Source of the DNA: an uncultured Bacteroidales bacterium
GTDB lineage: Bacteria; Bacteroidota; Bacteroidia; Bacteroidales; CHK158-818
Length of the DNA stretch: 59,130 nt
Direction: 5' to 3'
Assembly (NCBI GenBank): GCA_949300615.1
Contig: CASGEW010000005.1
Location: 1-59,130, forward strand
Shown here: piece after piece, positions 34,426 to 43,025 of the stretch
How positions within the stretch are numbered: position 1 is the stretch's first letter
How the letters are laid out: every line of letters begins with the position of its first letter
The notes under the pieces: model-generated
The model's database searches: none
The model's input: only the letters and a program-made list of their open reading frames with translations
Told to the model about the DNA's origin: nothing
Program-made: the position numbers and the translations under genes

Positions 34426-34433
34426 TACTTTTG
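34426..34433 (+). promoter_or_regulatory. -7 box of the rsmA promoter
   Basis: TACTTTTG fits TAnnTTTG. No clean TTG stands about 20 bases upstream. The predicted start is about 34440, giving an 85-nt leader before rsmA. Confidence 0.5.
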
Positions 34434-34444
34434 TGTGATACTTG

Positions 34445-34476
34445 CAAAAGTACGTATTTATAAAGGAATAAAACAA
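34445..34476 (-). promoter_or_regulatory. Promoter of the flippase-RND efflux operon
   Basis: On the minus strand TTG (34474-34476), 21 bases, TACTTTTG (34445-34452). The predicted start about 34438 leaves about 42 nt before the TTG start codon at 34396. Confidence 0.6.
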
Positions 34477-34525
34477 CTTGACAGAATAAAATTAATGTTA
34501 AGAAAACGCTCCGAGAGGGAATGAT

Positions 34526-35311
34526 ATGATAAAAAGCGTAAAACCTAAAAAAGCCTTAGGGCAACACTTTTTAACCGACCTGAACATTGCCGCCCGGATA
34601 GCGGCAACCGTACAGAGCTATACCATCCCCGTATTGGAGATAGGCCCGGGCATGGGAGTATTGACCCAATTCCTTTTACAACAGGGCAGTGATGTAACGG
34701 TGGTGGAAATAGACAAGGAGTCGGTAAAATACCTGACCGAACATTTTCCCCAACTGCAAGGGAGAATTCTGGAATTCGATTTCCTGAAACTACCGTTGGA
34801 CCGTCTCTTCCCCGATAAGTTTTGTGTAATCGGGAATTACCCATACAATATTTCCAGTCAGATTTTTTTCAAAGTACTCGATTACAAAGAACGGATTCCC
34901 TGTTGCAGCGGGATGTTGCAAAAGGAGGTAGCAGAACGCATCGCCTCCAAACCGGGAAACAAGGCATACGGAATACTGAGCGTATTGTTGCAGGCATGGT
35001 ACGACATAGAGTACCTGTTTACCGTCGATGAAGGGGTGTTCAACCCTCCGCCGAAGGTAAAATCGGCCGTCATCCGGATGACGCGAAACAACGTAACCCT
35101 GTTAGGATGCGACGAGCAGCTGTTTAAAACGGTAGTAAAAACCGGATTCAACCAGCGGAGAAAAACATTGCGCAATTCGTTGAAGCCCCTTTTACCGGAA
35201 AATGCAAAAGGGGACATTTCCGATCCGATATTCGACCAACGACCCGAGCAGTTATCGGTACCGCAATTCATAGAGTTAACCAACCGGATAGCCTCACTCC
35301 GGAATATGTAG
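34526..35311 (+). CDS. rsmA: 16S rRNA (adenine1518/1519-N6) dimethyltransferase
   Basis: Dimethylates two adjacent adenines in helix 45 of 16S rRNA, a late quality-control step in small-subunit assembly. The 261-residue protein begins KPKKALGQHFLTDLNIA (the family start), followed by the SAM loop EIGPGMGVLTQFLL, EIDKESV, the acceptor motif IGNYPYNISSQIFFKVL (NxPY) and, in the C-terminal domain, FNPPPKVKSAVIRM and GFNQRRKTLRNSL. Complete. A bare ATG-ATA-TGA lies five bases upstream and is not a real start. mgtE follows 21 bases later on the same strand. Confidence 0.98.
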   Translation: MIKSVKPKKALGQHFLTDLNIAARIAATVQSYTIPVLEIGPGMGVLTQFLLQQGSDVTVVEIDKESVKYLTEHFPQLQGRILEFDFLKLPLDRLFPDKFCVIGNYPYNISSQIFFKVLDYKERIPCCSGMLQKEVAERIASKPGNKAYGILSVLLQAWYDIEYLFTVDEGVFNPPPKVKSAVIRMTRNNVTLLGCDEQLFKTVVKTGFNQRRKTLRNSLKPLLPENAKGDISDPIFDQRPEQLSVPQFIELTNRIASLRNM

Positions 35312-35332
35312 AACAGAAAAACGGTTGTAAAC

Positions 35333-36679
35333 ATGACAGAATTTACTCCGGAATACATCGAGAACTTCCGCCAAATTATCGCCCGCCGAGACGAACCGGA
35401 AGCATTCAAATTGTTGCAAGACCTGCACCCTGCCGACATCGCAGAGCTGCACAAAGAGTTGAGTTTAGATGAAGCGGAATTCATATACCTGTTGCTTGAC
35501 AGCGAGAAAGCCGCCGAGGTATTGATGGAGCTGGACGAGGACGACCGGAAAAAGCTGTTGAAACATCTGCCCTCGGAGACCATTGCCCGACAATACATCG
35601 ACCACCTCGAAACCGACGACGCCGTCGATCTGATCCGGGAGTTGGACGAAGACGCCCAAGAAGAGATCCTCTCGCACATCGACGACGTTGACCAGGCCGG
35701 CGACATCGTCGATCTGTTGAAATACGACGAAGATACCGCCGGTGGGGTCATGGGTACCGAAATGGTGGTAGTGAACGAGAATTGGAGTATGCCCAAGTGC
35801 CTGGAAGAGATGCGCAAGCAGGCCGAAGAGATGGACGAGATATACTATGTATATGTAGTCGATGACGATTTCCGCCTCAAAGGTGTTTTCCCGCTGAAAA
35901 AGATGATTACCAGCGCCTCGGCCTCGAAAGTAAAACACGTCATGAAGAAAGAGCCGATCTCGGTCAAGACAGATACCCCGATCGAAGAGGTGGCCCAGTC
36001 GTTCGAGAAGTACAACCTGGTAGCCATGCCGGTAGTAGATAGCATCGGCCGGCTGGTAGGACGCATCACCGTCGATGACATCATGGACGAGGTACGCGAA
36101 CAGGCCGAACGCGACTACCAGTTGGCATCCGGTATCTCGCAAGACGTAGAGACCACCGACACCGTATTCGCCCAGACAGCGGCCCGGTTGCCGTGGCTGT
36201 TAATCGGGATGGCCGGAGGGCTGGCCAACTCGGTCATCCTGGGCAATTTTGAAAAGGGGATCGCAACCAATCCGGCCATGGCCCTGTTCATCCCCCTGAT
36301 CGGGGGTACGGGAGGGAACGTCGGCATACAATCCTCGGCTATCGTCGTACAAGGTTTGGCAAACGGATCTCTTTCGCTGCGCAACTCCGGCAAGCAAATT
36401 CTCAAAGAGACGGGCGTAGCGCTCATCAACGCCTGCATGATATCCATCCTGGTATTCATCTACAACTGGATACGCATGGGCAACTCTGACATTACCGTCT
36501 CCGTTTCGCTATCGCTCTTCGCCGTGGTGATATTCGCCTCCATCTTCGGCACCATCGTGCCCATTACGTTGGAAAAATTCAACATAGACCCGGCCATTGC
36601 CACCGGACCGTTTATCACCATTACCAACGATATTATCGGGATGCTCATCTACATGACCATCAGTACAGCCCTGTTCTAA
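35333..36679 (+). CDS. mgtE: Magnesium transporter MgtE
   Basis: A 448-residue Mg2+ channel with its own Mg sensor. The N-domain (about 1-130) is the acidic superhelix with repeated motifs (LHPADIAELHKEL, LMELDEDDRKKLLKHLP, LIRELDEDAQEEILSHI). Two CBS domains cover about 135-255, with PIEEVAQSFEKYNLVAMPVVDSIGRLVGRITVDDIMD in the second. The pore domain of five helices follows (WLLIGMAGGLANSVILGNF, then PLIGGTGGNVGIQSSAIVVQGLANG with the conserved GNVG-QSS, and NIDPAIATGPFITITNDIIGM). The protein ends in the last helix as usual. It is probably co-transcribed with rsmA, an order often seen in the Bacteroidales. Confidence 0.97.
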   Translation: MTEFTPEYIENFRQIIARRDEPEAFKLLQDLHPADIAELHKELSLDEAEFIYLLLDSEKAAEVLMELDEDDRKKLLKHLPSETIARQYIDHLETDDAVDLIRELDEDAQEEILSHIDDVDQAGDIVDLLKYDEDTAGGVMGTEMVVVNENWSMPKCLEEMRKQAEEMDEIYYVYVVDDDFRLKGVFPLKKMITSASASKVKHVMKKEPISVKTDTPIEEVAQSFEKYNLVAMPVVDSIGRLVGRITVDDIMDEVREQAERDYQLASGISQDVETTDTVFAQTAARLPWLLIGMAGGLANSVILGNFEKGIATNPAMALFIPLIGGTGGNVGIQSSAIVVQGLANGSLSLRNSGKQILKETGVALINACMISILVFIYNWIRMGNSDITVSVSLSLFAVVIFASIFGTIVPITLEKFNIDPAIATGPFITITNDIIGMLIYMTISTALF

Positions 36680-36691
36680 CCACACACGGCA

Positions 36692-37312
36692 CTACGGTAA
36701 ACGGGGAAGGATTTCGGCCTCAAAAATAGATTTTTTGATGATGCGGTAATGGGGAGTATATAATTTCTCGAAATTCGGGGAGAGATGCACGACATATCCG
36801 CCGCTGTCTAACAGCGCTGCTATGTCGCGGCGGTCGCTCTCAAAAGCCGCCATCGAGGGATACTCCCGCTCGATGATTTGTAAAATCCGCCCCCACTCCT
36901 CTCTCCATTCGGATACCGGGACAGGCGTTATTCCCTGCACACTGCGTACAAACGCGCTGAAAAAGTCTTCGTACGAAACCAGCTGTTGCTTAATGACCGA
37001 TAGGTTTACCCGGTAGAAATTTCCCTCCCATCCAGTCGGTTCAAAATAGGGGCCGGTTATTTCGGTATATGAGGCCAACTCCCGACGCAGGTAAGCACCG
37101 GCCGCAGCCGTATCGGACAACAAATGCCCCGGACCGTACCGGTCCTGAAAGAAATTTTTGTACACATCTTTCAGGGTCGATTCGGGATACTCCCGCATCT
37201 GATAGGCCAACGCCTGTTTTACTTTCTGTTCAAAAGAGTCGTCCTGTTGACGGCACGCCCCACCGAGGGACAACAGCAAGACGGCTACCCCTCCCAATAA
37301 CAACCGCCTCAT
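36692..37312 (-). CDS. Hypothetical lipoprotein
   Basis: A 206-residue lipoprotein. The signal MRRLLLGGVAVLLLSLGGAC ends in a lipobox with Cys20, followed by RQQDDS, so it is probably sorted to a membrane and faces the periplasm or the cell surface. The mature protein is mostly helical with KNFFQDRYGPGHLLSDTAAAGAYLRREL and YFEPTGWEGNFYRVNLSVI as its most conserved-looking parts. The family is common in Bacteroidales but has no assigned role. Its start overlaps the kdsA stop by 4 bases, and it is the last gene of the minus-strand run from 40952. Confidence 0.8.
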   Translation of the reverse strand: MRRLLLGGVAVLLLSLGGACRQQDDSFEQKVKQALAYQMREYPESTLKDVYKNFFQDRYGPGHLLSDTAAAGAYLRRELASYTEITGPYFEPTGWEGNFYRVNLSVIKQQLVSYEDFFSAFVRSVQGITPVPVSEWREEWGRILQIIEREYPSMAAFESDRRDIAALLDSGGYVVHLSPNFEKLYTPHYRIIKKSIFEAEILPRLP

Positions 37313-38127
37313 GCACCAAAGCGGTTTATCGTTTTCCGGATTTCCACCAACCGCGCAAGCAACCCCTCCAACCGGTCCAGCGGGAGCATATTGGCCCCGT
37401 CCGATTTAGCCTTGGCCGGTTCCGGATGCGTCTCCATGAAAAGGCCGTCGGCTCCCACAGCCACAGCCGCCCGGGCAATCGTCTCGATCAACTGGGGCAA
37501 TCCTCCTGTTACGCCCTGCGTCTGATTGGGCTGTTGCAACGAATGGGTAACGTCCACAATCACCGGGAATCCGAACTGTTGCATCTGTGGAATTCCCCGA
37601 TAATCGACAATCAAATCCTGATAACCGAACGTAGTTCCCCGTTCAGTTATGGCCACCTGCCTGTTACCGGCATCCACCACTTTCTGAACGGCAAACTGCA
37701 TGGCCTGCGGCGAAAGGAACTGCCCCTTTTTGATATTCACCATCTTCCCGGTACGGGCAGCAGCCACCAACAGATCGGTCTGCCGACACAAAAAGGCGGG
37801 AATCTGCAACACATCCACATACGCAGCCGCCATCTCCGCCTCACGGGCATCGTGGATATCGGTTACCGTCGGGATATCGAACGTTTCTCCTACCTTCCGA
37901 AGGATTTTCAACGCCTTTTCGTCCCCGATTCCCGTAAACGAATCTACCCGCGAGCGGTTTGCCTTCCGGTACGAACCCTTGAAGATGTAGGGTATCTGCA
38001 ACCGGTCGGTAATCTCCACAATCCGTTCGGCAATACGCAAGGCCATCTCCTCGCCTTCAATCACACAAGGTCCGGCCAGCAAAAAGAACTGTCCGCTGTC
38101 TGTATGTTTTAATCTGTTCAACTGCAT
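37309..38127 (-). CDS. kdsA: 3-deoxy-8-phosphooctulonate synthase (KDO8P synthase)
   Basis: Condenses phosphoenolpyruvate with arabinose-5-phosphate to KDO-8-phosphate for the lipopolysaccharide core. The ATG at 38127 (272 aa) is the only one that gives the normal N-terminus (QLNRLKHTDSGQFFLLAGPCVIE); the frame runs 14 codons further without family sequence. Motifs: GPCVIEGEEMA, FKGSYRKANRSRVDSFTG, TDIHDAREAE, IPAFLCRQTDLLVAAA, NIKKGQFLSP and ITERGTTFGYQDLIVDYRGI. The signature CRQ and the later metal positions are conserved; the class (metal or non-metal) is not decided here. The gap to rsmE is 11 bases. Confidence 0.97.
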   Translation of the reverse strand: MQLNRLKHTDSGQFFLLAGPCVIEGEEMALRIAERIVEITDRLQIPYIFKGSYRKANRSRVDSFTGIGDEKALKILRKVGETFDIPTVTDIHDAREAEMAAAYVDVLQIPAFLCRQTDLLVAAARTGKMVNIKKGQFLSPQAMQFAVQKVVDAGNRQVAITERGTTFGYQDLIVDYRGIPQMQQFGFPVIVDVTHSLQQPNQTQGVTGGLPQLIETIARAAVAVGADGLFMETHPEPAKAKSDGANMLPLDRLEGLLARLVEIRKTINRFGA

Positions 38128-38138
38128 GATATTATATG

Positions 38139-38840
38139 TTACTGATTTAATACGTGTATGGTATGGCAAGCCACCAGGGCGGCGGTTTCGGTACGCAACC
38201 GGCTCTCGCCCAGGGAAACGGGGAGAAACCCGTTTTCAAGCGCCAACGCCACCTCCTCTTCGCTGAAATCACCCTCCGGGCCTATCAACACAAGAACGTC
38301 TGAACCAGGCCTATACCGTTGCTTCAAGACGCTCTTCTCTGCGGCTTCCCCACAATAGGCAATAAATTTCTGCCCCTCGAACGGTAGGGAAACAAACTGC
38401 TTGAAATCGGTCATCGGCGTCAAGTCGGGCAACATCGCCTTTAACGACTGCTTCATGGCCGAAACCAATATTTTCTGAATCCGTTCGGTTTTCACCTCTT
38501 TCCGCTCCGAGTAGCGGCAACGCAACAACGATAAGGCGTCTATTCCGATCTCGGTGGACTTCTCGGCCAACCACTCGATTCGGTCCATATTCTTGGTAGG
38601 CGCCACCGCTATATGAATCTTTACCGGCCACGGCCGGGGTTGGGGCAAGGCCGAAACAATCTCGACGGCACAACGTTTTTGATGCGCCCGCGTGAGAATG
38701 GCCCGATAAAAAGTACCTTTCCCGTCGGCCAGCATAATCTCGGTACCCTCCGAAAGGCGCAACACCTTGGCGCAATGCAACGACTCTTCCTCGGGCAGCT
38801 CCCGTATCCGTTCAATATCCGGTGTATAAAATATATGCAT
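38139..38840 (-). CDS. rsmE: 16S rRNA (uracil1498-N3)-methyltransferase
   Basis: Methylates U1498 in the 16S rRNA decoding region. The 233-residue protein has the N-terminal PUA-like domain (HIFYTPDIERI, SLHCAKVLRLSEGTEIMLADGKG) and the C-terminal SPOUT knot with EKSTEIGIDALSLLRCRYSERK, QSLKAMLPDLTPMT, VLIGPEGDFSEEEV and VSLGESRLRTETAALVA, all in family order. It lies 12 bases after the nupC stop and 11 bases before kdsA, so it is inside the operon. Confidence 0.97.
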   Translation of the reverse strand: MHIFYTPDIERIRELPEEESLHCAKVLRLSEGTEIMLADGKGTFYRAILTRAHQKRCAVEIVSALPQPRPWPVKIHIAVAPTKNMDRIEWLAEKSTEIGIDALSLLRCRYSERKEVKTERIQKILVSAMKQSLKAMLPDLTPMTDFKQFVSLPFEGQKFIAYCGEAAEKSVLKQRYRPGSDVLVLIGPEGDFSEEEVALALENGFLPVSLGESRLRTETAALVACHTIHVLNQ

Positions 38841-38852
38841 ATTCTGTTTCGT

Positions 38853-40280
38853 TTATCCGATAATAGCCCCCATGATGGTAGCCGACATACAAGAGACCAG
38901 CGCCCCGCACAACATCGACAAAAAACCGTATTTCACAATCTGTTCCCGATGCGAAGGAACTAATGCCCCCAACCCTCCTATCAACATACCGATTGATCCG
39001 ATATTGGCAAATCCGCACAACAGGTAGGTAGATATGACAATTGATTTCTCTTGAAAAAACAGGCCAGCATTTTTCAACGCTGTCAAATCGGCATAGGCCA
39101 CAAATTCGTTCAATACCAGTTTTGTTCCCAGCAATCCACCGACAGTCAAGAGGTCTTGCGAACAAACGCCCATCACCCACGACACCGGCATGAACAGGCA
39201 ACCCAACAGCAACTGGAAGTTCAACTCCGTATAACGTCCGTCGGTCCATTGCGAGATACAGCCGTTCAACCCGGTATATTGGCCGATCAATCCGCCCAGC
39301 AAGTAGTTGGCCATGGCCACCATGGCCACAAACACCACCAGCAGAGCGCCTACATTCACGGCCACCTTCAACCCTTCGAGCGCCCCGCTCACGACCGATT
39401 CCAACAGATTCTTTTTTTTGCCTCCGCCGTCATCCGCAGCCAGGCAATCGGCTACGGGTTCCGTCTGGGGAACGATGATTTTGGCTACCACAATCACCGC
39501 CGGAGCCGCCATGACCGAGGCAGAAATGAGGTACTTGGCAAATTGCAAGCGGGAAGCCGGATCGTTACCTCCCAGCATCCCGATATAGGCCGCCATTACA
39601 CCGCCGGCAATGGTCGCCATACCGGCACTCATAATCAAAAACAGTTCAGAACGGTTCATCGAGGGGAGGTAGCGTTTTATCAACAAAGGCGCCTCGATCA
39701 ATCCCAAAAAGATACTTCCCGAGACGCTCAATCCCTCGGCTCCCGATATGTCGAATATCTTTCTCAGGCACCATCCTACACCTGCAACCAATGTCTGAAT
39801 AACGCGCAGATAATACAACAAACTGGTCAGTGCCGAAAAAAACACCAGCGTAGGCAATACCTGAAAAGCGAATATACTCCCGAATTTTTGCGAATCGGCC
39901 AAACTCCCGAACAGAAATGTGGCGCCTGCTTTCGAAAAGTCCATCACCTTTACAAACACCTTGCCCAGCACCAGAAAAAAAGACTCGACAGCGGGGAGAT
40001 ACAAAATACTCAACGCGATAACGATTTGGAGCGACAACCCGGCTCCCACCAACCGCCAATCAATCTTTTTCCGGTCTTTACTCAACAGTACGGCAATTGC
40101 CAACAATACGGCCAACCCTATCAATCCCCGAAAGAGAGAGCCGATACTCATCCCGCCCGTTGCCAAATGCAAAACAGGCGCCCCTCCCTCAACGGAGGGA
40201 GAAGAAGCAGTAGCAAAAACCGCTTCCGGCAAAAAGCCGAGACACAAACCCAATACGAAAATTTTTAACCATTTATCCAT
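38853..40280 (-). CDS. nupC: Concentrative nucleoside transporter (NupC/CNT family)
   Basis: A 475-residue Na+- or H+-driven nucleoside importer. The ATG at 40280 starts a signal-like helix (KIFVLGLCLGFLPEAVFA) and a short linker before the CNT core, an extension of about 60 residues relative to enterobacterial NupC. The core has ALTSLLYYLRVIQTLVAGVGWCLR, GSIFLGLIEAPLLIKRYL (with the family GxxEAPLL), SAGMATIAGGVMAAYIG, VMGVCSQDLL, TKLVLNEFVAY (the TKxxxNEF motif) and CGFANIGSIGMLIGGLGAL. It follows the nuclease-like gene by 72 bases on the same strand. Confidence 0.93.
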   Translation of the reverse strand: MDKWLKIFVLGLCLGFLPEAVFATASSPSVEGGAPVLHLATGGMSIGSLFRGLIGLAVLLAIAVLLSKDRKKIDWRLVGAGLSLQIVIALSILYLPAVESFFLVLGKVFVKVMDFSKAGATFLFGSLADSQKFGSIFAFQVLPTLVFFSALTSLLYYLRVIQTLVAGVGWCLRKIFDISGAEGLSVSGSIFLGLIEAPLLIKRYLPSMNRSELFLIMSAGMATIAGGVMAAYIGMLGGNDPASRLQFAKYLISASVMAAPAVIVVAKIIVPQTEPVADCLAADDGGGKKKNLLESVVSGALEGLKVAVNVGALLVVFVAMVAMANYLLGGLIGQYTGLNGCISQWTDGRYTELNFQLLLGCLFMPVSWVMGVCSQDLLTVGGLLGTKLVLNEFVAYADLTALKNAGLFFQEKSIVISTYLLCGFANIGSIGMLIGGLGALVPSHREQIVKYGFLSMLCGALVSCMSATIMGAIIG

Positions 40281-40352
40281 AACCGTACCGCTACAACCGG
40301 GAAACATATTTCGGGGAAATTGCTATCGGCGGCAAAACTACTAAAATGAAAC

Positions 40353-40952
40353 CTATTGAATACTGTTTTTCTCTCTTTTTTTCAACTCCTGCTGTATCTG
40401 CGAAGCCAGTTCGTAAGCCTCCGAGGCTACCGCCTGGTTCAACCGCTCCTGCAACTCCTCGTCATCCAGGTCCGTCCAGCCCCTCGGTTCATTCTCTTTT
40501 ACCGCAGCCGATGAAGAAGACGACTCATCAAAAACGATACCGAACTCGCGGACAATCTCTTCGGTAGTATAAATAGGCGCTTTGGCCCGCATGGCAATGG
40601 CTACGGCGTCGGAAGTACGCGAGTCGATACAGATACGGCGTGTACCGTCGTCAAACAGCAACTCGGAACAGAATACCCCGTCGTCGAACTTATAAATAAA
40701 GACCTCCACCAGACGAACACCGAAACTGTGGGCAAAACTGACAAAAAGATCGTGCGTCAAAGGACGGGGAGCAATCAAATGCTCCAACCTCATGGCAATG
40801 GCTTGCGCCTCAGAACTACTAATAATAATCGGGATACGGCGCGGACCATCCTCCTCCGCCAGAATCAAGGCGTATGCCCCCTTTTGTATCTGGGCATAAG
40901 TAATACCCAACACGTTCAACTTTATCCGATTATCTTTTTTTTGTTCTTCCAT
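40353..40952 (-). CDS. Bifunctional nuclease family protein (DUF151 plus UvrB/UvrC-like motif)
   Basis: A 199-residue cytoplasmic protein. The ATG at 40952 is the sensible start; the frame runs 35 hydrophobic codons further. Residues 8-145 form the DUF151/BFN domain (KLNVLGITYAQIQKGAYALILAEEDGPRRIPIIIS and later RRICIDSRTSDAVAIAMRAKAPIYTTEEIV), a fold with reported DNase/RNase activity in plants and mycobacteria. The last 35 residues, after a Ser-rich linker, are a UVR-like helical hairpin (DDEELQERLNQAVASEAYELASQIQQELKKRE). It heads the run to nupC, rsmE, kdsA and the lipoprotein. Confidence 0.9.
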   Translation of the reverse strand: MEEQKKDNRIKLNVLGITYAQIQKGAYALILAEEDGPRRIPIIISSSEAQAIAMRLEHLIAPRPLTHDLFVSFAHSFGVRLVEVFIYKFDDGVFCSELLFDDGTRRICIDSRTSDAVAIAMRAKAPIYTTEEIVREFGIVFDESSSSSAAVKENEPRGWTDLDDEELQERLNQAVASEAYELASQIQQELKKREKNSIQ

Positions 40953-41045
40953 ATCTTCGTTTTTTATAAAAAGAGAGCGATCGCACAAGAGGTCCAACAG
41001 AAGAGAGGCCCAACCGGTCAGAACGCATCCTACTATTCTATACAA

Positions 41046-41075
41046 CAAATATAACAAATTTCAGCCAATAGACAA
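41046..41075 (-). promoter_or_regulatory. Promoter of the nuclease-nupC-rsmE-kdsA run
   Basis: On the minus strand TTG (41073-41075), 19 bases, TATATTTG (41046-41053), a perfect Bacteroidota promoter. The predicted leader before the ATG at 40952 is about 88 nt. Confidence 0.75.
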
Positions 41076-41158
41076 GCCTCATCCGACAAAGCCTTTTCTA
41101 TTTTTTCAAGAGGGACGGATTTATTTTTTATCTTTACACCAAATTTAATTCGCATATT

Positions 41159-42805
41159 ATGAAAAACCAACTTCTTATCCTGCTGCTTTCCATCCTCTTT
41201 TGCGGAGGAAACAACCTCGCGCTGGGACAGACCCGCGACGTATATGCCCAACAGCGTTCCACCTGGCTGCAAAAAGCCGAAGCGGCCAAACCCCCGCTGA
41301 TCAAACAGAACAAGAAACCGGTGTGCGTGGTAAAAGCCGTCAAAGACACATCGGCCTATCAGGGCTGGAAAACGGAAAAGGTAGGAGAAATCGAAACCTT
41401 TTACCGCTCCTCGTTCAAACAGAACAACGTGCAGATAATAGATTTCGGCGAACACCTGACCGGCACGTTCAGCTGTACGTTCGATACGCTGGGCAACATT
41501 TCGGATGCTCCCGTACGGTTCAAACTCACCTTTGCCGAGATGCCGGCAGAGTTGGGCGAAGCCTTCGACCCCTATCCCGGAGGGCTCAGCCGGGCCTGGC
41601 TGCAAGACGAAATCGTTACACTGCCCTACACCCCCTATACGATTACCATTCCTCGCCGTTTATCGTTCCGGTATGTAAAAATAGAGCTGCTGGCCGCCTC
41701 CTCCTATTTCGACGTATGCGTATCCGACATCAACATGACGGCGACCTCGTGCGTACAGGAGTCAAAATTTACACTTGCCCCTCAAACCGACCCGATGATA
41801 CAGGCCATCAACCGGGTAGGGCTGGCCACCCTGAAAGAGTGTATGCAAACCGTATATGAAGACGGGCCCAAACGCGATATGCGCCTGTGGATAGGCGACC
41901 TCTACTTAGAGGCATTGGCTAACACCTACTCCTACCAAAACAACGACCTGACCAAACGGTGTCTCTACCTGCTGGCCGGGCTGGCACAACCCTCGGGGAT
42001 ACTCAACTCCAACATCTCCGAAATGCCCACTCCCCGCGCCCAAAACTCCATCACGCTGGACTACTGCCTGCTCTACAACGTCGCCCTGCACGAATACCTG
42101 CAAGTATCGGGCGACCAGCAGACCGCCCAGGAGCTCTGGCCGGTAGCCCTCAACCAGCTCCGCCTGGCACAATCCTACCTGAACGAGGAGGGACTGTACG
42201 ACACCGCCAAACAACCGCAATACTGGCTGGTTTTCGACTGGAAAGACAACTTCGACCGCCATGCCAGTATCCAGGGACTGATGACCTTCGCATTCCAACA
42301 CACCTACCAACTGGCCGAGCTGTTAGGGAGAGAAGATGAAATCAAAGAGATTCCCGGGTTGATCAAAAAAATGAAGAAAGCATCCCGCAAATACCTGTAC
42401 GACAAGAAACAAGGTGTATTTGTAAGCGGTCCCGACAAACAAGTCTCCTATTTATCGCAAGCGTGGATGACCCTGTCGGAAACCCTCAGCCCCAAAGAGT
42501 GCGCCCGGGCCCTGTTAACGGCCATCGCAAATCCCGAAGCCTGTTACCCCGGATCCCCATACGGGTACCACTACGTCATAGACGCACTCATCAAATGCGG
42601 ACTACACCAAGAAGCCCGCGACATGATGCTTTACTACTGGGGCGGCATGGTACAAAAAGGAGCCGATACCTTCTGGGAGGTTTACGATCCCAACGACGAC
42701 TGCCGCTCGCCCTACAACTCGCACCTGGTAAACAGCTACTGCCATGCATGGAGCTGTACCCCCGTATATTTCATCAACAAATACCCCGAAATATTCCAGA
42801 AATAG
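41159..42805 (+). CDS. Exported alpha-L-rhamnosidase-like protein (GH78-type six-hairpin fold)
   Basis: A 548-residue exported protein (signal MKNQLLILLLSILFCGG... up to about residue 24). The N-terminal 190 residues form a beta-sandwich with IIDFGEHLTGTFSCTFDTLG and RFVKIELLAA-like strands (actual RYVKIELLAA), as in GH78. The (alpha/alpha)6 barrel covers about 215-530, with YEDGPKRDMRLWIGDLYLEALAN, then WLVFDWKDNFDRHASIQGL, and near the end GADTFWEVYDPNDDCRSPYNSHLVNSYCHAWSCTPVYFI. The segment DGPKRDMRLWIGD lines up with the GH78 motif DCPQRERLGWTGD, with Asp at the catalytic Glu position. It is much shorter than usual GH78 enzymes. The substrate is unknown. Confidence 0.8.
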   Translation: MKNQLLILLLSILFCGGNNLALGQTRDVYAQQRSTWLQKAEAAKPPLIKQNKKPVCVVKAVKDTSAYQGWKTEKVGEIETFYRSSFKQNNVQIIDFGEHLTGTFSCTFDTLGNISDAPVRFKLTFAEMPAELGEAFDPYPGGLSRAWLQDEIVTLPYTPYTITIPRRLSFRYVKIELLAASSYFDVCVSDINMTATSCVQESKFTLAPQTDPMIQAINRVGLATLKECMQTVYEDGPKRDMRLWIGDLYLEALANTYSYQNNDLTKRCLYLLAGLAQPSGILNSNISEMPTPRAQNSITLDYCLLYNVALHEYLQVSGDQQTAQELWPVALNQLRLAQSYLNEEGLYDTAKQPQYWLVFDWKDNFDRHASIQGLMTFAFQHTYQLAELLGREDEIKEIPGLIKKMKKASRKYLYDKKQGVFVSGPDKQVSYLSQAWMTLSETLSPKECARALLTAIANPEACYPGSPYGYHYVIDALIKCGLHQEARDMMLYYWGGMVQKGADTFWEVYDPNDDCRSPYNSHLVNSYCHAWSCTPVYFINKYPEIFQK

Positions 42806-42831
42806 GAGGCATTACGACCTCCCATCCCCTT

Positions 42832-42871
42832 CCAGCAAGCGCTCTTTTCTGCGGGAAAGAGCGCTTGCTGG
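42832..42871 (+). terminator. Terminator after the rhamnosidase-like gene
   Basis: A perfect 16-bp stem (CCAGCAAGCGCTCTTT with AAAGAGCGCTTGCTGG), 8-nt loop. Only three T residues follow, so efficiency is uncertain. Confidence 0.7.
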
Positions 42872-43025
42872 TTTACCGACAAAAAGAGACAGATACCCCC
42901 CGATACCCAATCTTCACAGAATCAACCACCAACAAGAAAACGCAAAAATGTCCTGAAAACGAAACCCCACTTATACAATTTATCACTATCTTCGCACATA
43001 AAACAACCTCACACCCCAACAGAGA

